Below the pieces are notes generated by a model that saw nothing but the letters and a program-made list of their open reading frames with translations, was not told the origin of the DNA and did no database searches. A DNA stretch of 34,973 bases from Candidatus Rokuibacteriota bacterium. GTDB lineage: Bacteria > Methylomirabilota > Methylomirabilia > Rokubacteriales > CSP1-6. Of this stretch, positions 1 through 7,413 are shown in pieces; position 1 is the first letter of the stretch; the number at the start of each line of letters is the position of its first letter. The stretch covers positions 2,413-37,385 of the forward strand of contig QHRX01000153.1 of NCBI GenBank assembly GCA_003221455.1, written 5' to 3'. The translations under genes were made by a program, and so were the position numbers.

Positions 1-171
1 GGCGGCCGCGGCAAAGGCGATTCCCGGACGGAAGCCCAACTGTTCAAAGACGCCGCCCGTCCCTTTGAGACCATAGCCGCCAAACCACCCAAACAGTTTC
101 TGGGCGCCATGGGCAGCGATGGCAGCCCCGAATAGGACTCGGATCACCAGAATTCCAATAGCGAACGACAT
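1..171 (-). CDS. DoxX family membrane protein (partial, N-terminal 57 residues)
   Basis: The reading frame starts at ATG 171 on the minus strand and runs off the left edge. It is too short to stand out among ORFs but clearly resembles the DoxX family. After a first hydrophobic helix (about residues 4-20) come the family hallmarks HGAQKLFGWFGG (residues 21-32) and FEQLGFRPG (42-50). DoxX proteins are small four-helix inner-membrane proteins, often linked to quinone or thiol redox stress. A GGGGGGAGG Shine-Dalgarno sits at 180-188, 8 nt upstream. The gene is divergent from the HxlR regulator at 268, a very common pairing, so it is probably that regulator's target. Codon use is less GC-rich than in the rest of the window. 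The C-terminal half is missing because of the window edge, not by mutation. Confidence 0.85.
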   Translation of the reverse strand, partial: MSFAIGILVIRVLFGAAIAAHGAQKLFGWFGGYGLKGTGGVFEQLGFRPGIAFAAAA

Positions 172-213
172 CGCTATGTCCTCCCCCCGGCGTTCCGCCG
201 GCCTGTCCTTTTG

Positions 214-236
214 TAAGTAGCTTACTTATGGTAAGC
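214..236. promoter_or_regulatory. Nested operator-like dyads between DoxX and HxlR genes
   Basis: Two perfect inverted repeats overlap in the divergent spacer. TAAGTA-gct-TACTTA lies at 214-228 and GCTTAC-ttatg-GTAAGC at 220-236. A third related dyad, CTACT-n7-AGTAG (262-278), spans the HxlR start codon. HxlR-family repressors such as YodB are known to bind short dyads containing TACT/AGTA half-sites, so autoregulation and control of the DoxX gene is the natural inference. No binding data exist here. Confidence 0.5.
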
Positions 237-267
237 TCTTAACGGATGATACGAACTGAGGCTACTA

Positions 268-678
268 ATGTCAAGTAGGCGATCAAAAGTAAGCAAAACA
301 CTTTCTATGCCGAAGAAACCGCGCCAGGTAAAGAGGCCAAGAAACGAGGAACACTCGCGGTTCTGCCCACGCTTTCATCAGGCCGTCGAACTCATCGGAC
401 GGCGATGGAGCGGAGCCATCCTCAACGCCATGCTGCCTGGGCCGCAGGGCTTCAACGAACTGCTGACAACGGTGCCAGGACTCTCCGACCGTCTGCTCAC
501 CGAACGTCTCCGTGAACTGGAAGCGGAGGGGCTGGTCCGCCGCCAGGTGATCCCGGGGCCGCCCGTCAGGGTCCGCTACGAAATGACGGAAGCCGGAACG
601 GATCTCGAGCCCGTGATCCGAGCCCTTGGCAAGTGGGCTGACCGATGGATAACGATTAAGAGCGACCGTCGTGGATGA
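268..678 (+). CDS. HxlR family winged-helix transcriptional regulator
   Basis: This 136-residue protein has a lysine/arginine-rich tail (1-30) followed by a complete HxlR domain. It shows the conserved FCP motif with Cys33, LIGRRWSGAIL (42-52), the recognition region around GLSDRLLTERLRELE (71-85), and the wing with VRYEMTEAG (102-110). HxlR proteins are dimeric repressors or activators, several of which sense quinones, aldehydes or electrophiles through the conserved N-terminal cysteine. Cys33 is the only cysteine here, so a thiol switch is possible. Start 268 is preceded by a weak GAGG; ATG 307 is an alternative and would drop 13 basic residues. The gene is divergent from the DoxX gene. Its AT-richer codons suggest recent acquisition of the pair. 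Confidence 0.88.
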   Translation: MSSRRSKVSKTLSMPKKPRQVKRPRNEEHSRFCPRFHQAVELIGRRWSGAILNAMLPGPQGFNELLTTVPGLSDRLLTERLRELEAEGLVRRQVIPGPPVRVRYEMTEAGTDLEPVIRALGKWADRWITIKSDRRG

Positions 679-958
679 TCAGACGACGTGCCGCCCCTTC
701 GGCTTGCCGCCCTTCGGCAGTCCAGCCGCCCCCGCTCCCGCCAACGTGTTGAGGGAAGGTACGTTCGTCGTTGAGCGGGGATCGAATCGCGGAATCGCGT
801 TCCGGGCACCCGGGCCGATGACCTGGCTCCGCCCCGGGGAAGGGCATCCGCCCCGCGGCGGTCAGCGGGGCGCGCCAGGGCGACGTCCTTGCGCTCACCG
901 CGGCCGGCCCGACTTTGCTCCGTCCTGACGTACACTGGGGGAGAGGACGGTCGCCATC

Positions 959-2281
959 ATGCCCCAAGTGCCAGGCCCGCGGTCTCGAGAGCTCACACGG
1001 CTCCGCGAGCAGTATGTTGCCCGCGGCGTCGACGAGCAGCACCCCGTCTTCGTCGCCTCGACCCAGGGCGCCACCTTGGTGGACGTCGACGGCAACCGCT
1101 ACATCGACTTCGCGGGCGGCATCGGCGCCCTCAACGCGGGCGCCAATCACCCCGAGGTGGTGGCTGCCGTCCGGGCGCAGGCGGAGCGTATGCTCCACGC
1201 GTCCTTCCACGTGCTCCCGTACGAGCCCTACGTCCGCCTCGCCGAGCGCCTCTGCGCGATCACGCCGGGCCGCTTCGCCAAGAAGGTGATGCTCGTCAAC
1301 TCGGGCGCGGAGGCCGTCGAGAACGCGGTGAAGATCGCCCGCTACGCCACCGGCCGGCCCGGCGTGATCACGTTCGAGAATGCCTTCCACGGCCGGACGC
1401 TGCTCGCGCTCACCCTCACCAGTCGGGCGCGCAATCGCGACTTCGGACCGCTGGCGCCGGACGTCTACCGGTGCCCCTTCCCCTACCTCTACCGTTCTGG
1501 CTTCGCGTCGGAGCCGGAAACGGTGGCCGCCTGCCTGGACGCGTTCCGGGGCCTGGTCGAGGAGGTCGGCGCGGACCGCCTGGCCGCGGCGATCCTGGAA
1601 CCGGTCCAGGGCGAGGGCGGCTTCGTGGTGCCGCCGGCCGCGTTCGTTCAGGGGGTCGCCGCCTACTGCCGGGAGCGGGGGATCCTCTTGATCGCCGATG
1701 AGATCCAGACCGGCTTCTACCGCACCGGCCGCCGCTTCGGCGTCGAGCACTTCGACGTGACGCCGGACCTGATGGCCCTGGCCAAGTCGATCGCCGACGG
1801 CCTTCCGTTGGGGGCCGTGATCGGCCGGAGCGACCTGATGGACGCGATCCCGCCCGGCGGGCTCGGCACGACCTACGGGGGGAACCCGGTGGCCTGCGCG
1901 GCGGCGCTCGCCGTGATCGAGGTCCTCGAGCGCGACGGCGCCGGCGCGCGGGCCCGTGCGCTCGGCGCTCGCCTGCTCGAGCGGTTTCGCGCGTGGCAGG
2001 CGATGTGGGAGCTGATCGGCGACGTGCGCGGGCTCGGCGCGATGGTCGCGATGGAACTCGTCACCGACCGGCGGACCAGAGAGCCGGCCGCCGAGGCGAC
2101 GAGCGCGATCGTCGCCGAAGCGCTCCGCGAGGGCCTCGTGCTCGTCAAGGCCGGCGCGGGGAAGAACGTCGTCCGCTTCCTCGGCCCGCTCGCCATCACC
2201 GACGCCGAGCTCGCCGAGGGGCTCCAGATGCTGGAGCGCGCCTTTTCGAGGGTCTGCACTCCTGTCTCCCGGTCGCACTAG
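959..2281 (+). CDS. gabT: Class III aminotransferase, 4-aminobutyrate aminotransferase type
   Basis: This 440-residue PLP enzyme of fold type I should move the amino group of an omega-amino acid such as GABA to 2-oxoglutarate in the cytoplasm. Visible signatures are NSGAEAVENAVKIAR (114-128) for the cofactor phosphate, FHGRT (143-147), EPVQGEGG (214-221), ADEIQTG (246-252) with Asp247 contacting the pyridine nitrogen, and LAKSIADGLPLGA (274-286) with Lys276 as the Schiff-base lysine. Length matches GabT proteins, and TYGGNPVACAAALAVI is typical of them. No succinate-semialdehyde dehydrogenase lies nearby and the gene appears monocistronic. Other omega-amino substrates (ornithine, beta-alanine, acetylornithine) cannot be excluded from sequence alone. 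Confidence 0.88.
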   Translation: MPQVPGPRSRELTRLREQYVARGVDEQHPVFVASTQGATLVDVDGNRYIDFAGGIGALNAGANHPEVVAAVRAQAERMLHASFHVLPYEPYVRLAERLCAITPGRFAKKVMLVNSGAEAVENAVKIARYATGRPGVITFENAFHGRTLLALTLTSRARNRDFGPLAPDVYRCPFPYLYRSGFASEPETVAACLDAFRGLVEEVGADRLAAAILEPVQGEGGFVVPPAAFVQGVAAYCRERGILLIADEIQTGFYRTGRRFGVEHFDVTPDLMALAKSIADGLPLGAVIGRSDLMDAIPPGGLGTTYGGNPVACAAALAVIEVLERDGAGARARALGARLLERFRAWQAMWELIGDVRGLGAMVAMELVTDRRTREPAAEATSAIVAEALREGLVLVKAGAGKNVVRFLGPLAITDAELAEGLQMLERAFSRVCTPVSRSH

Positions 2282-2678
2282 CTGAGTGCGGCCCGGACGC
2301 CCCGGATCGGGGATTTGCCTGGGGACACCGTGTCAGGCCCAGCCTCGGCCAGCCGCCCCGACCTCACGGTGGCCGGGGTTGACGCCGAGCTCGACGGCCC
2401 CACGGGGATGCAGATCCTCGAGCGGGCTCCTGATGGGCGCCACTGTCACAGGCGGGACACGCCGACCAGGGTGCGACGAACTGGCACACCCTGGGGCGCC
2501 GCGCTCCGGCGGGCGGCTCAAGCGATTCACCCCCCGCCCGTCGGTGTCGCTCACCAGGCTCACACAAAGTTTCGTGCTGGTGGACTTCTGCCGTAAATTT
2601 TTGTAAAGGCCCCAACACCATTACCGCGAGCGCGGCGACGTCGGCTTGGGTCAACGAAAAGGGAGGTAGAGGGCACGC
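2282..2678. other. Intergenic region upstream of pal with one clear hairpin
   Basis: This 397-nt stretch holds no convincing gene. It contains a perfect 8-bp inverted repeat, CCAGGGTG (2466-2473) and CACCCTGG (2487-2494), with a 13-nt loop but no following T-run, so it is not a standard terminator. An AT-rich island at 2590-2606 (TAAATTTTTGTAAA) stands out in this GC-rich sequence and may carry the -10 region of the pal promoter (TAAATT at 2594-2599); no good -35 was seen. AGAGGG at 2668-2673 is the likely ribosome site for pal. Confidence 0.4.
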
Positions 2679-3434
2679 ATGAGTCGATATACGCGACACT
2701 TCCACACGGCAGTCATCCCCGCCTCGATGCTCATTTTCTTCTCCGCAGGGTGCGCGAAGGAGCCCGCGACGAGTATGGCGCTTGCGCCGTCTCCCGGGGG
2801 CGCGGCGGGCGCCAGCGCCAGCAGCTCTGACGAGGGCAGCGGGCAAGGCAGTGGCGTCGTGGGTCGCGGTGGTGGAGGGGTCGTGGGCGCCGGCGGTGGG
2901 GCACAGGGAGTGGGCGGCGCCGGGGCCGAGGACGTGAGCGGCGGCGGCGGGCGCTCGGACTTTGCCGCGGGCGGCGGCGGAGCCGCGGGCTCGAACGTGG
3001 CGAGGGGAGGCGCGGCGGGCGGGGCCTCGAGCGTCGCGCAGAGCGGGTCGCAGTTGGTCGCGGCCGCGCGGCCGCAGCCGAAGGAGTTCGGCGGCGTCAC
3101 CGGGCTCCAGGACATCCACTTCGACTTCGACAAATACGTGATCCGGCCCGAGGACGCTCAGCTCCTGTCGGCGAACGCCGAGTGGCTGCGGGACCACCCG
3201 CGCGCCGTCATCCTGATCGAAGGCCACTGCGACGACCGGGGCACCAACGAATACAACCTCGCCCTCGGCAACCATCGCGCGGAGTCCGCGCTGAAGTACC
3301 TCCTCTCCCGTGGCATCGCGAGGACCCGCATGAGCACGCTCAGCTACGGCGAGGAGCGCCCGCTCTGCACCGAGGAGACGGAGGAGTGCTGGGCGCAGAA
3401 CCGCCGCGCCCACTTCCTCGTCAAGCGCCAGTAG
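2679..3434 (+). CDS. pal: Peptidoglycan-associated lipoprotein Pal (OmpA-like domain)
   Basis: This 251-residue outer-membrane lipoprotein has a signal peptide (1-24) with lipobox SAGC and acylated Cys25. A long low-complexity Gly/Ala/Ser/Val linker follows (about 35-130), then an OmpA C-terminal domain (about 143-251). The peptidoglycan-binding core is intact: DIHFDFDKYVIRP (145-157), EGHCDDRGTNEYN (181-193) and NRRAHF (241-246). Pal ties the outer membrane to peptidoglycan and partners TolB/TolA, but no tol genes lie in the window. The linker is much longer than in E. coli Pal (about 170 residues in total) and its glycine runs are simple sequence prone to length change. Start 2679 follows AGAGGG by 5 nt. 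Confidence 0.85.
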   Translation: MSRYTRHFHTAVIPASMLIFFSAGCAKEPATSMALAPSPGGAAGASASSSDEGSGQGSGVVGRGGGGVVGAGGGAQGVGGAGAEDVSGGGGRSDFAAGGGGAAGSNVARGGAAGGASSVAQSGSQLVAAARPQPKEFGGVTGLQDIHFDFDKYVIRPEDAQLLSANAEWLRDHPRAVILIEGHCDDRGTNEYNLALGNHRAESALKYLLSRGIARTRMSTLSYGEERPLCTEETEECWAQNRRAHFLVKRQ

Positions 3435-3459
3435 CCGACGTCCGTGGTCCCCTGCCCCC

Positions 3460-4062
3460 GTGCGCGGGCGGGGAAAGGGATGGCCGCACCGAGCGGGCGC
3501 GTGGCTCGGCGCCTGGGTGGTCGTCGCCGGGCTGACCGCGTCCCCAGGACCGGGGGTGGCTGAATCGCCGCCGGCGTCCGGCTTGGTCCAGGAGCTGGCC
3601 GCCGACGCCCGCTCGGCGCCGGGGGCCTCGACGCCTGGGCTCGAGTCCTGGTTCGGCCGCTCGCGCTGGCGCGGGCTCGACCTCTCGCGCATCTAGCCAA
3701 CGCCAGCTCGAGGCTCGCCTCCTCGCCCACCGTTCCCCAGGGAGCGGTGGCAGCCCGGCTGATCGATCCCGAACTCCACTTCGACGCGCTCCGTACGTCT
3801 CCTTCAGGCCGGCCCTCTTCGTCGCGCGCCCCGGCGACGTCACCGCTCTCGGGCTCATCGGGGACCGCCGCGATGTCTCAGTCTCCCTGGGCGGGCGGCG
3901 CCGGCCTCTCGTGGCAGCTCGGCGAGGACACGGCGCTCTTCGGCGAGTACCGCTTCACGCAGTCGGGGTCGAGCCGGCTCCTACCGACCGGGCGAGCGTG
4001 GGGCGCTCGGCAGGGACGCGGACACGTCGGATCTGCTCTACGGGATCTCCGTCCGCTTCTAG
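3460..4062 (+). pseudogene. Frameshifted outer-membrane beta-barrel protein
   Basis: No single frame is open, but pieces of one protein lie in order across three frames. A signal-peptide-like segment WLGAWVVVAGLTA begins at GTG 3460 and its frame stops at 3696. LIDPELHFDAL follows from about 3750, PYVSFRPALFVARPGDVTAL from about 3790, GAGLSWQLGEDTALFGEYRF from about 3896, and TSDLLYGISVRF then a stop at 4060-4062. Alternating polar/hydrophobic strands and a terminal phenylalanine are hallmarks of 8-strand outer-membrane barrels recognised by BamA. At least three frame changes in about 300 bp argue for a decayed gene, although clustered assembly errors in GC-rich sequence could look the same. 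It lies just downstream of pal. Confidence 0.6.
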
Positions 4063-4113
4063 GCGCGCCGCCGCTAGCGCCCCGTCCGCGCGGCAGGCTC
4101 GGCCGCGCCTCGC

Positions 4114-5325
4114 TCAGCAGGGCGCCGCGATCGCGCCGGCCCGCAGGAGCTCGTCGATCCGTCCCGCCGGGTAGCCGAGGACCTCTCGCAGCACCGCGCG
4201 CGTGTGCTCGCCGACTCGGTACGGCGCCGCCCCGGTCGGCCCCACGGGGCGGCCGTCGAGGTGGAACGGCGTGGCGGTGACCCGGACGGCGCCCCGCGTG
4301 GGGTGGGGCACGGCCGGGAAGGCGTCGCGCGCCGACAGGTGTGGGTGCGCCGCGACCTCCGGGGGCGTCAGCACCGGCGCCCCGGGGATGCGCGCGGCAT
4401 GCAGGGCGTCGAGGGCCGCCTCGACCGTCTTGAACCGGTCGAGCCACTGGCCGATGATCGCGCGGAGCGCCGGCCAGTTTTCCCGGCGCGCGAGCGGCGT
4501 CGCGAAGCGCGGGTCCTGGGCGAGCTCGGGTCGCGCGAGCGCCGCGACGAGGCGCGGCCAGAGCTGCGGCGCGCCCACGGTCTGCATCGCGAGGTGCCGG
4601 TCGCCGATCGCGTGGACCACCATGCCGGCCCGGGGGCCCGGGTACTCGGGACCGCCGTTCAGCACGCTCCCGTAGGAGATGTCCTCCGCCGCGATCAGCG
4701 ACTCGAGCATCGAGACGTCGAGGTGGGCGCCCTGCCCCGTGCGGGCGCGACGGAGGAGCGCCGCCCCGATCGCGCCGAACGCGTGCGTGCCCGCCAGCAC
4801 GTCGGCCGTCTGCAGGTAGGCGACGCGGGGGGCCCGCTCGCCCTCCTGTTCGAGGTGCATGACGCCGGAGACCGCGTTGATGACGTGGGCGAACGCCGGC
4901 CGGTCGGAGAGCGGGCCGGTCTGCCCGTACCCTGAGATCGAGCAATAGACGAGGCCGGGCCGGACGGCGGCCAGCACGGGGTAGTCGCAGCCGAGCCGCT
5001 GCGCGACGCCGGGCAGGAAGTTCTCGACGACGACGTCCGCCGCCCGCGCAAGGTCGAGCACGATCCCGCGCGCCTCGGGATGACCGAGGTCGATCGCCAC
5101 GCTCAGCTTGCCGGCGTTCACGCGGACGAAGTACGTGCTCTGGTCGTCGCGGTCGGCGTCGAGCGGGCGGAAGGCGCGGCGCATCTCGTCGCCCTCGCCG
5201 GGGCGCTCCACTTTGATCACGCGCGCGCCCACGTCGGCGAGCAGCCGAGTACAGTAGGGGCCGGCCAACACGCGCGTGAGGTCGAGGACGGTGACGCCGG
5301 AGAGGAGCTGGGTCGGGTCGGGCAC
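4114..5325 (-). CDS. CaiB/BaiF family (class III) CoA-transferase
   Basis: This 403-residue protein has the complete family III fold. The N-terminal Rossmann region begins LSGVTVLDLTRVLAGPYCTR (8-27) and continues with DVGARVIKVERPGEGD (31-46) and DLARAADVVVENFLPG (91-106). The catalytic aspartate that forms the aspartyl-CoA anhydride is Asp175 in QTADVLAG (172-179). These enzymes move CoA between carboxylic acids (formyl/oxalyl-CoA, carnitine, succinyl-CoA donors); the substrate cannot be read from sequence. The gene is convergent with the barrel pseudogene and divergent from the enoyl-CoA hydratase at 5521, which could use a CoA ester produced here. The start at 5325 gives the normal family N-terminus. 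Confidence 0.88.
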   Translation of the reverse strand: MPDPTQLLSGVTVLDLTRVLAGPYCTRLLADVGARVIKVERPGEGDEMRRAFRPLDADRDDQSTYFVRVNAGKLSVAIDLGHPEARGIVLDLARAADVVVENFLPGVAQRLGCDYPVLAAVRPGLVYCSISGYGQTGPLSDRPAFAHVINAVSGVMHLEQEGERAPRVAYLQTADVLAGTHAFGAIGAALLRRARTGQGAHLDVSMLESLIAAEDISYGSVLNGGPEYPGPRAGMVVHAIGDRHLAMQTVGAPQLWPRLVAALARPELAQDPRFATPLARRENWPALRAIIGQWLDRFKTVEAALDALHAARIPGAPVLTPPEVAAHPHLSARDAFPAVPHPTRGAVRVTATPFHLDGRPVGPTGAAPYRVGEHTRAVLREVLGYPAGRIDELLRAGAIAAPC

Positions 5326-5520
5326 GGCCTCCAGAATAGCAAACGGCCGGAGTGAGCACGCGCGGCGCTGACGGACACGGAAAAATCATTGCGACGTCTC
5401 GTGTGCTCCCCGCGGGAGCGTCGGCGGTCAGGACCCGGCGCGCGGCCGGACCCTCCCCGTGGGGTCGGACGCGACGGGACAGCCGCGCGCGGCGCGAATC
5501 GTGTATGCTCGATTCTCGGC

Positions 5521-6294
5521 ATGACCGCCGGGCTCGACGTCGAGCGCGAGGGCTCTGTCGTCTGGTGTGCGCTCGCCCGCCCGCCGCTCAACCTCCTCGA
5601 GCCCCGCCTGATCCGCACCCTCCGCGCGACGTTCGAGGCGCTCGCCCGCGATCCCTCGGTGCGGGTGGCCGTGCTGACGGGCGCCGGCCGGGCGTTCACG
5701 GCCGGCATGGACGTGCGGGTGCTGCGCGACCTCGACCCCCCGCGCGCGAAACGGCTCATCACCGCGCTCCATCGGGCGATCGAGGCCGTCCATCACGCGC
5801 CGTTCCCGGTGATCGCCGCCGTGCGCGGCCCCTGCCTCGGCGCCGGCCTCGAGCTGGCGCTCGCCTGCGACCTGCGCGTTGCGACCGAGGACGCCCGGCT
5901 CGGCCTGCCCGAGGTGCGCCTCGGCCTCCCCTCGGTCGTCGAGGCGGCGCTCCTGCCGCTCCTCGTCGGCCCCGGCCGGGCGGCGGAGATGCTGTTCTCG
6001 GGCGAGCCGGTATCGGCCGCGCGCGCCCTCGAGTGGGGGCTGGTGAACCGCGTGGTGGCGGGCGCCGCCCTCCGCGAGGCTGTCGAGGAGTTGGTGGCGA
6101 GGATCCTGGCCGGTGGTCCGGCGGCGATCCGGCTCCAGAAGGAGCTCGTGATCGCCTGGCGGTCGGCGGATCTCCGGACGGCGATCGACTACGGGATCAA
6201 CGCCTTCGCGGCGGCCTACGCGACCGGCGAGCCCCGCGAGGGCGCGGCGGCGTTTCTCGAGAAGCGCCCGCCGCGCTTCGAGGGGGCGCCCTGA
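5521..6294 (+). CDS. Enoyl-CoA hydratase/isomerase (crotonase) family protein
   Basis: This 257-residue crotonase-fold enzyme should hydrate or isomerise an acyl-CoA double bond. The first oxyanion-hole segment is FTAGMDV (59-65) and the second is GPCLGAGLELALACDLRVA (103-121). Both catalytic glutamates of true hydratases are present: Glu131 in LPEVRLG and Glu156 in AAEMLFSGEPVS. The usual glycine-rich stretch after the first glutamate is replaced by LPSVVEAALLP, so substrate shape may differ. ATG 5521 is chosen because the family N-terminus (LDVEREGSVVWCALARPPLN) starts right after it; the frame stays open further upstream without similarity. Its last 98 nt overlap the tail of the convergent dehydrogenase gene. 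Confidence 0.87.
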   Translation: MTAGLDVEREGSVVWCALARPPLNLLEPRLIRTLRATFEALARDPSVRVAVLTGAGRAFTAGMDVRVLRDLDPPRAKRLITALHRAIEAVHHAPFPVIAAVRGPCLGAGLELALACDLRVATEDARLGLPEVRLGLPSVVEAALLPLLVGPGRAAEMLFSGEPVSAARALEWGLVNRVVAGAALREAVEELVARILAGGPAAIRLQKELVIAWRSADLRTAIDYGINAFAAAYATGEPREGAAAFLEKRPPRFEGAP

Positions 6295-7228
6295 GCGGCG
6301 CCCGCGCCTCCGCGCCCGGGTCCGCCCCCCGCGCGACACTGATGCCGGTGAGCTTCTCGAACACCTTGACGACGGCGGAATCGTCCTCGCGCCCGAGCCC
6401 GGCGGCGGCGCCCATGAGGTAGAGCTGGTGCGCCGCCGCCGCCAGCGGGAGCGGGAAGCGGAGCGCCTTGCCGGCTTCGAGCACGATGCCGAGGTCCTTG
6501 ACGAAGATGTCGAGCGCGCTGAGCGGCGTGTAGTCGCCCGCCAGCATGTGCGGCACGCGGTTCTCGAACATCCACGACCGGCCGGCGCTTTTCGAGATCA
6601 CCTCGAAGAGGACGCGAGGGTCGGCGCCCGCACGCGCGCCGAGCGCCATCGCCTCGGCCGCGGCGGCGATGTGGACGCCGGCCAGAAGCTGGTTGACCAT
6701 CTTCACGGTGGAGCCGATCCCCGGCGCGTCCCCGAGCCGGTAGACGTGCGTCGCCATCGCGGCCAGCGCGGATTCGGCGGCCGTGAATGCGGCGGCCGGC
6801 CCGGAGGCCATCACGGTGAGGCTGCCGCTCTCGGCGCCGACGACCCCGCCGCTGACGGGAGCGTCGAGCAGCGGGTGCCCGCTCTCCTCGAGCCGCTGGC
6901 CGAGCCGCCGCGCGTAATCGGGCGGCACCGTGCTCGACAAGACGACCGCGACCCCCGGGCGAAGCCGCGGCACCGCTCCCGCCGCTCCGAACAGCGCGGC
7001 GTCCGCCTGCTCGGCCGTGGCCACCATGACGATGCAGAGGTCGGCGTCGGCCGCCGCCTCGGCCGCGCTCGCGGCGGCGCGGCCGCCGGCGCTTGCGAGG
7101 CGCCGGACGGCCTCGGCGCGGACGTCGAAGCCACGCACCTCGAACCCCGCGTGGACGAGACGGGCGGCCATGCCCGTGCCCATCGCGCCGAGCCCGATGA
7201 AGCCGATGCGGGAGCCGGGGGGCGCCAT
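6197..7228 (-). CDS. Beta-hydroxyacid dehydrogenase (3-hydroxyisobutyrate / L-threonate dehydrogenase family)
   Basis: This 343-residue NAD(P)-dependent enzyme oxidises a beta-hydroxy acid. The dinucleotide motif is FIGLGAMGTGMAARLVHAG (10-28), the substrate motif DAPVSGG (122-128), and the catalytic lysine Lys176 with Asn179 in STVKMVNQLLAG. Similarity to the L-threonate dehydrogenase branch seems closer than to true HibD, but this is a family-level judgement. The conserved fold ends near residue 305 (FEKLTGISV). The last ~35 residues are an Arg/Pro/Ala-rich tail read antisense through the 3' end of the enoyl-CoA hydratase gene, as if the original stop codon were lost. AGGAAG lies 6 nt before ATG 7228. 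Confidence 0.87.
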   Translation of the reverse strand: MAPPGSRIGFIGLGAMGTGMAARLVHAGFEVRGFDVRAEAVRRLASAGGRAAASAAEAAADADLCIVMVATAEQADAALFGAAGAVPRLRPGVAVVLSSTVPPDYARRLGQRLEESGHPLLDAPVSGGVVGAESGSLTVMASGPAAAFTAAESALAAMATHVYRLGDAPGIGSTVKMVNQLLAGVHIAAAAEAMALGARAGADPRVLFEVISKSAGRSWMFENRVPHMLAGDYTPLSALDIFVKDLGIVLEAGKALRFPLPLAAAAHQLYLMGAAAGLGREDDSAVVKVFEKLTGISVARGADPGAEARAPLRAPPRSAAGASRETPPRPRGARRSRRPPRRR

Positions 7229-7413
7229 GGCGCTTCCTATCTACCACACTGGCGATACGCGCGCGACGCGCACGGCGCCTCCTGTCGACCCTCGGCGAGG
7301 CGTCTCGGGGCCGGGCGGTTCAGCGGACGGGCCCCCGGGCTATCGGCCGCCTCGGCGGTGGCGGTAGAATGCGGGCGAATCTCGCCGAGACTTGGAAGGG
7401 GAGGAGCGGCCCG

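Noticed and set aside
656-2278. Long minus-strand open frame antisense to the aminotransferase gene
   Set aside because: Its product is Arg/Gly/Asp-rich without any fold signature. The plus strand encodes a complete class III aminotransferase, and long antisense frames are expected at this GC content.
2799-3060. Glycine-rich stretch in Pal considered as a collagen-like or repeat domain
   Set aside because: There is no Gly-x-y periodicity or defined repeat unit; it is a low-complexity linker between the lipid anchor and the OmpA domain.
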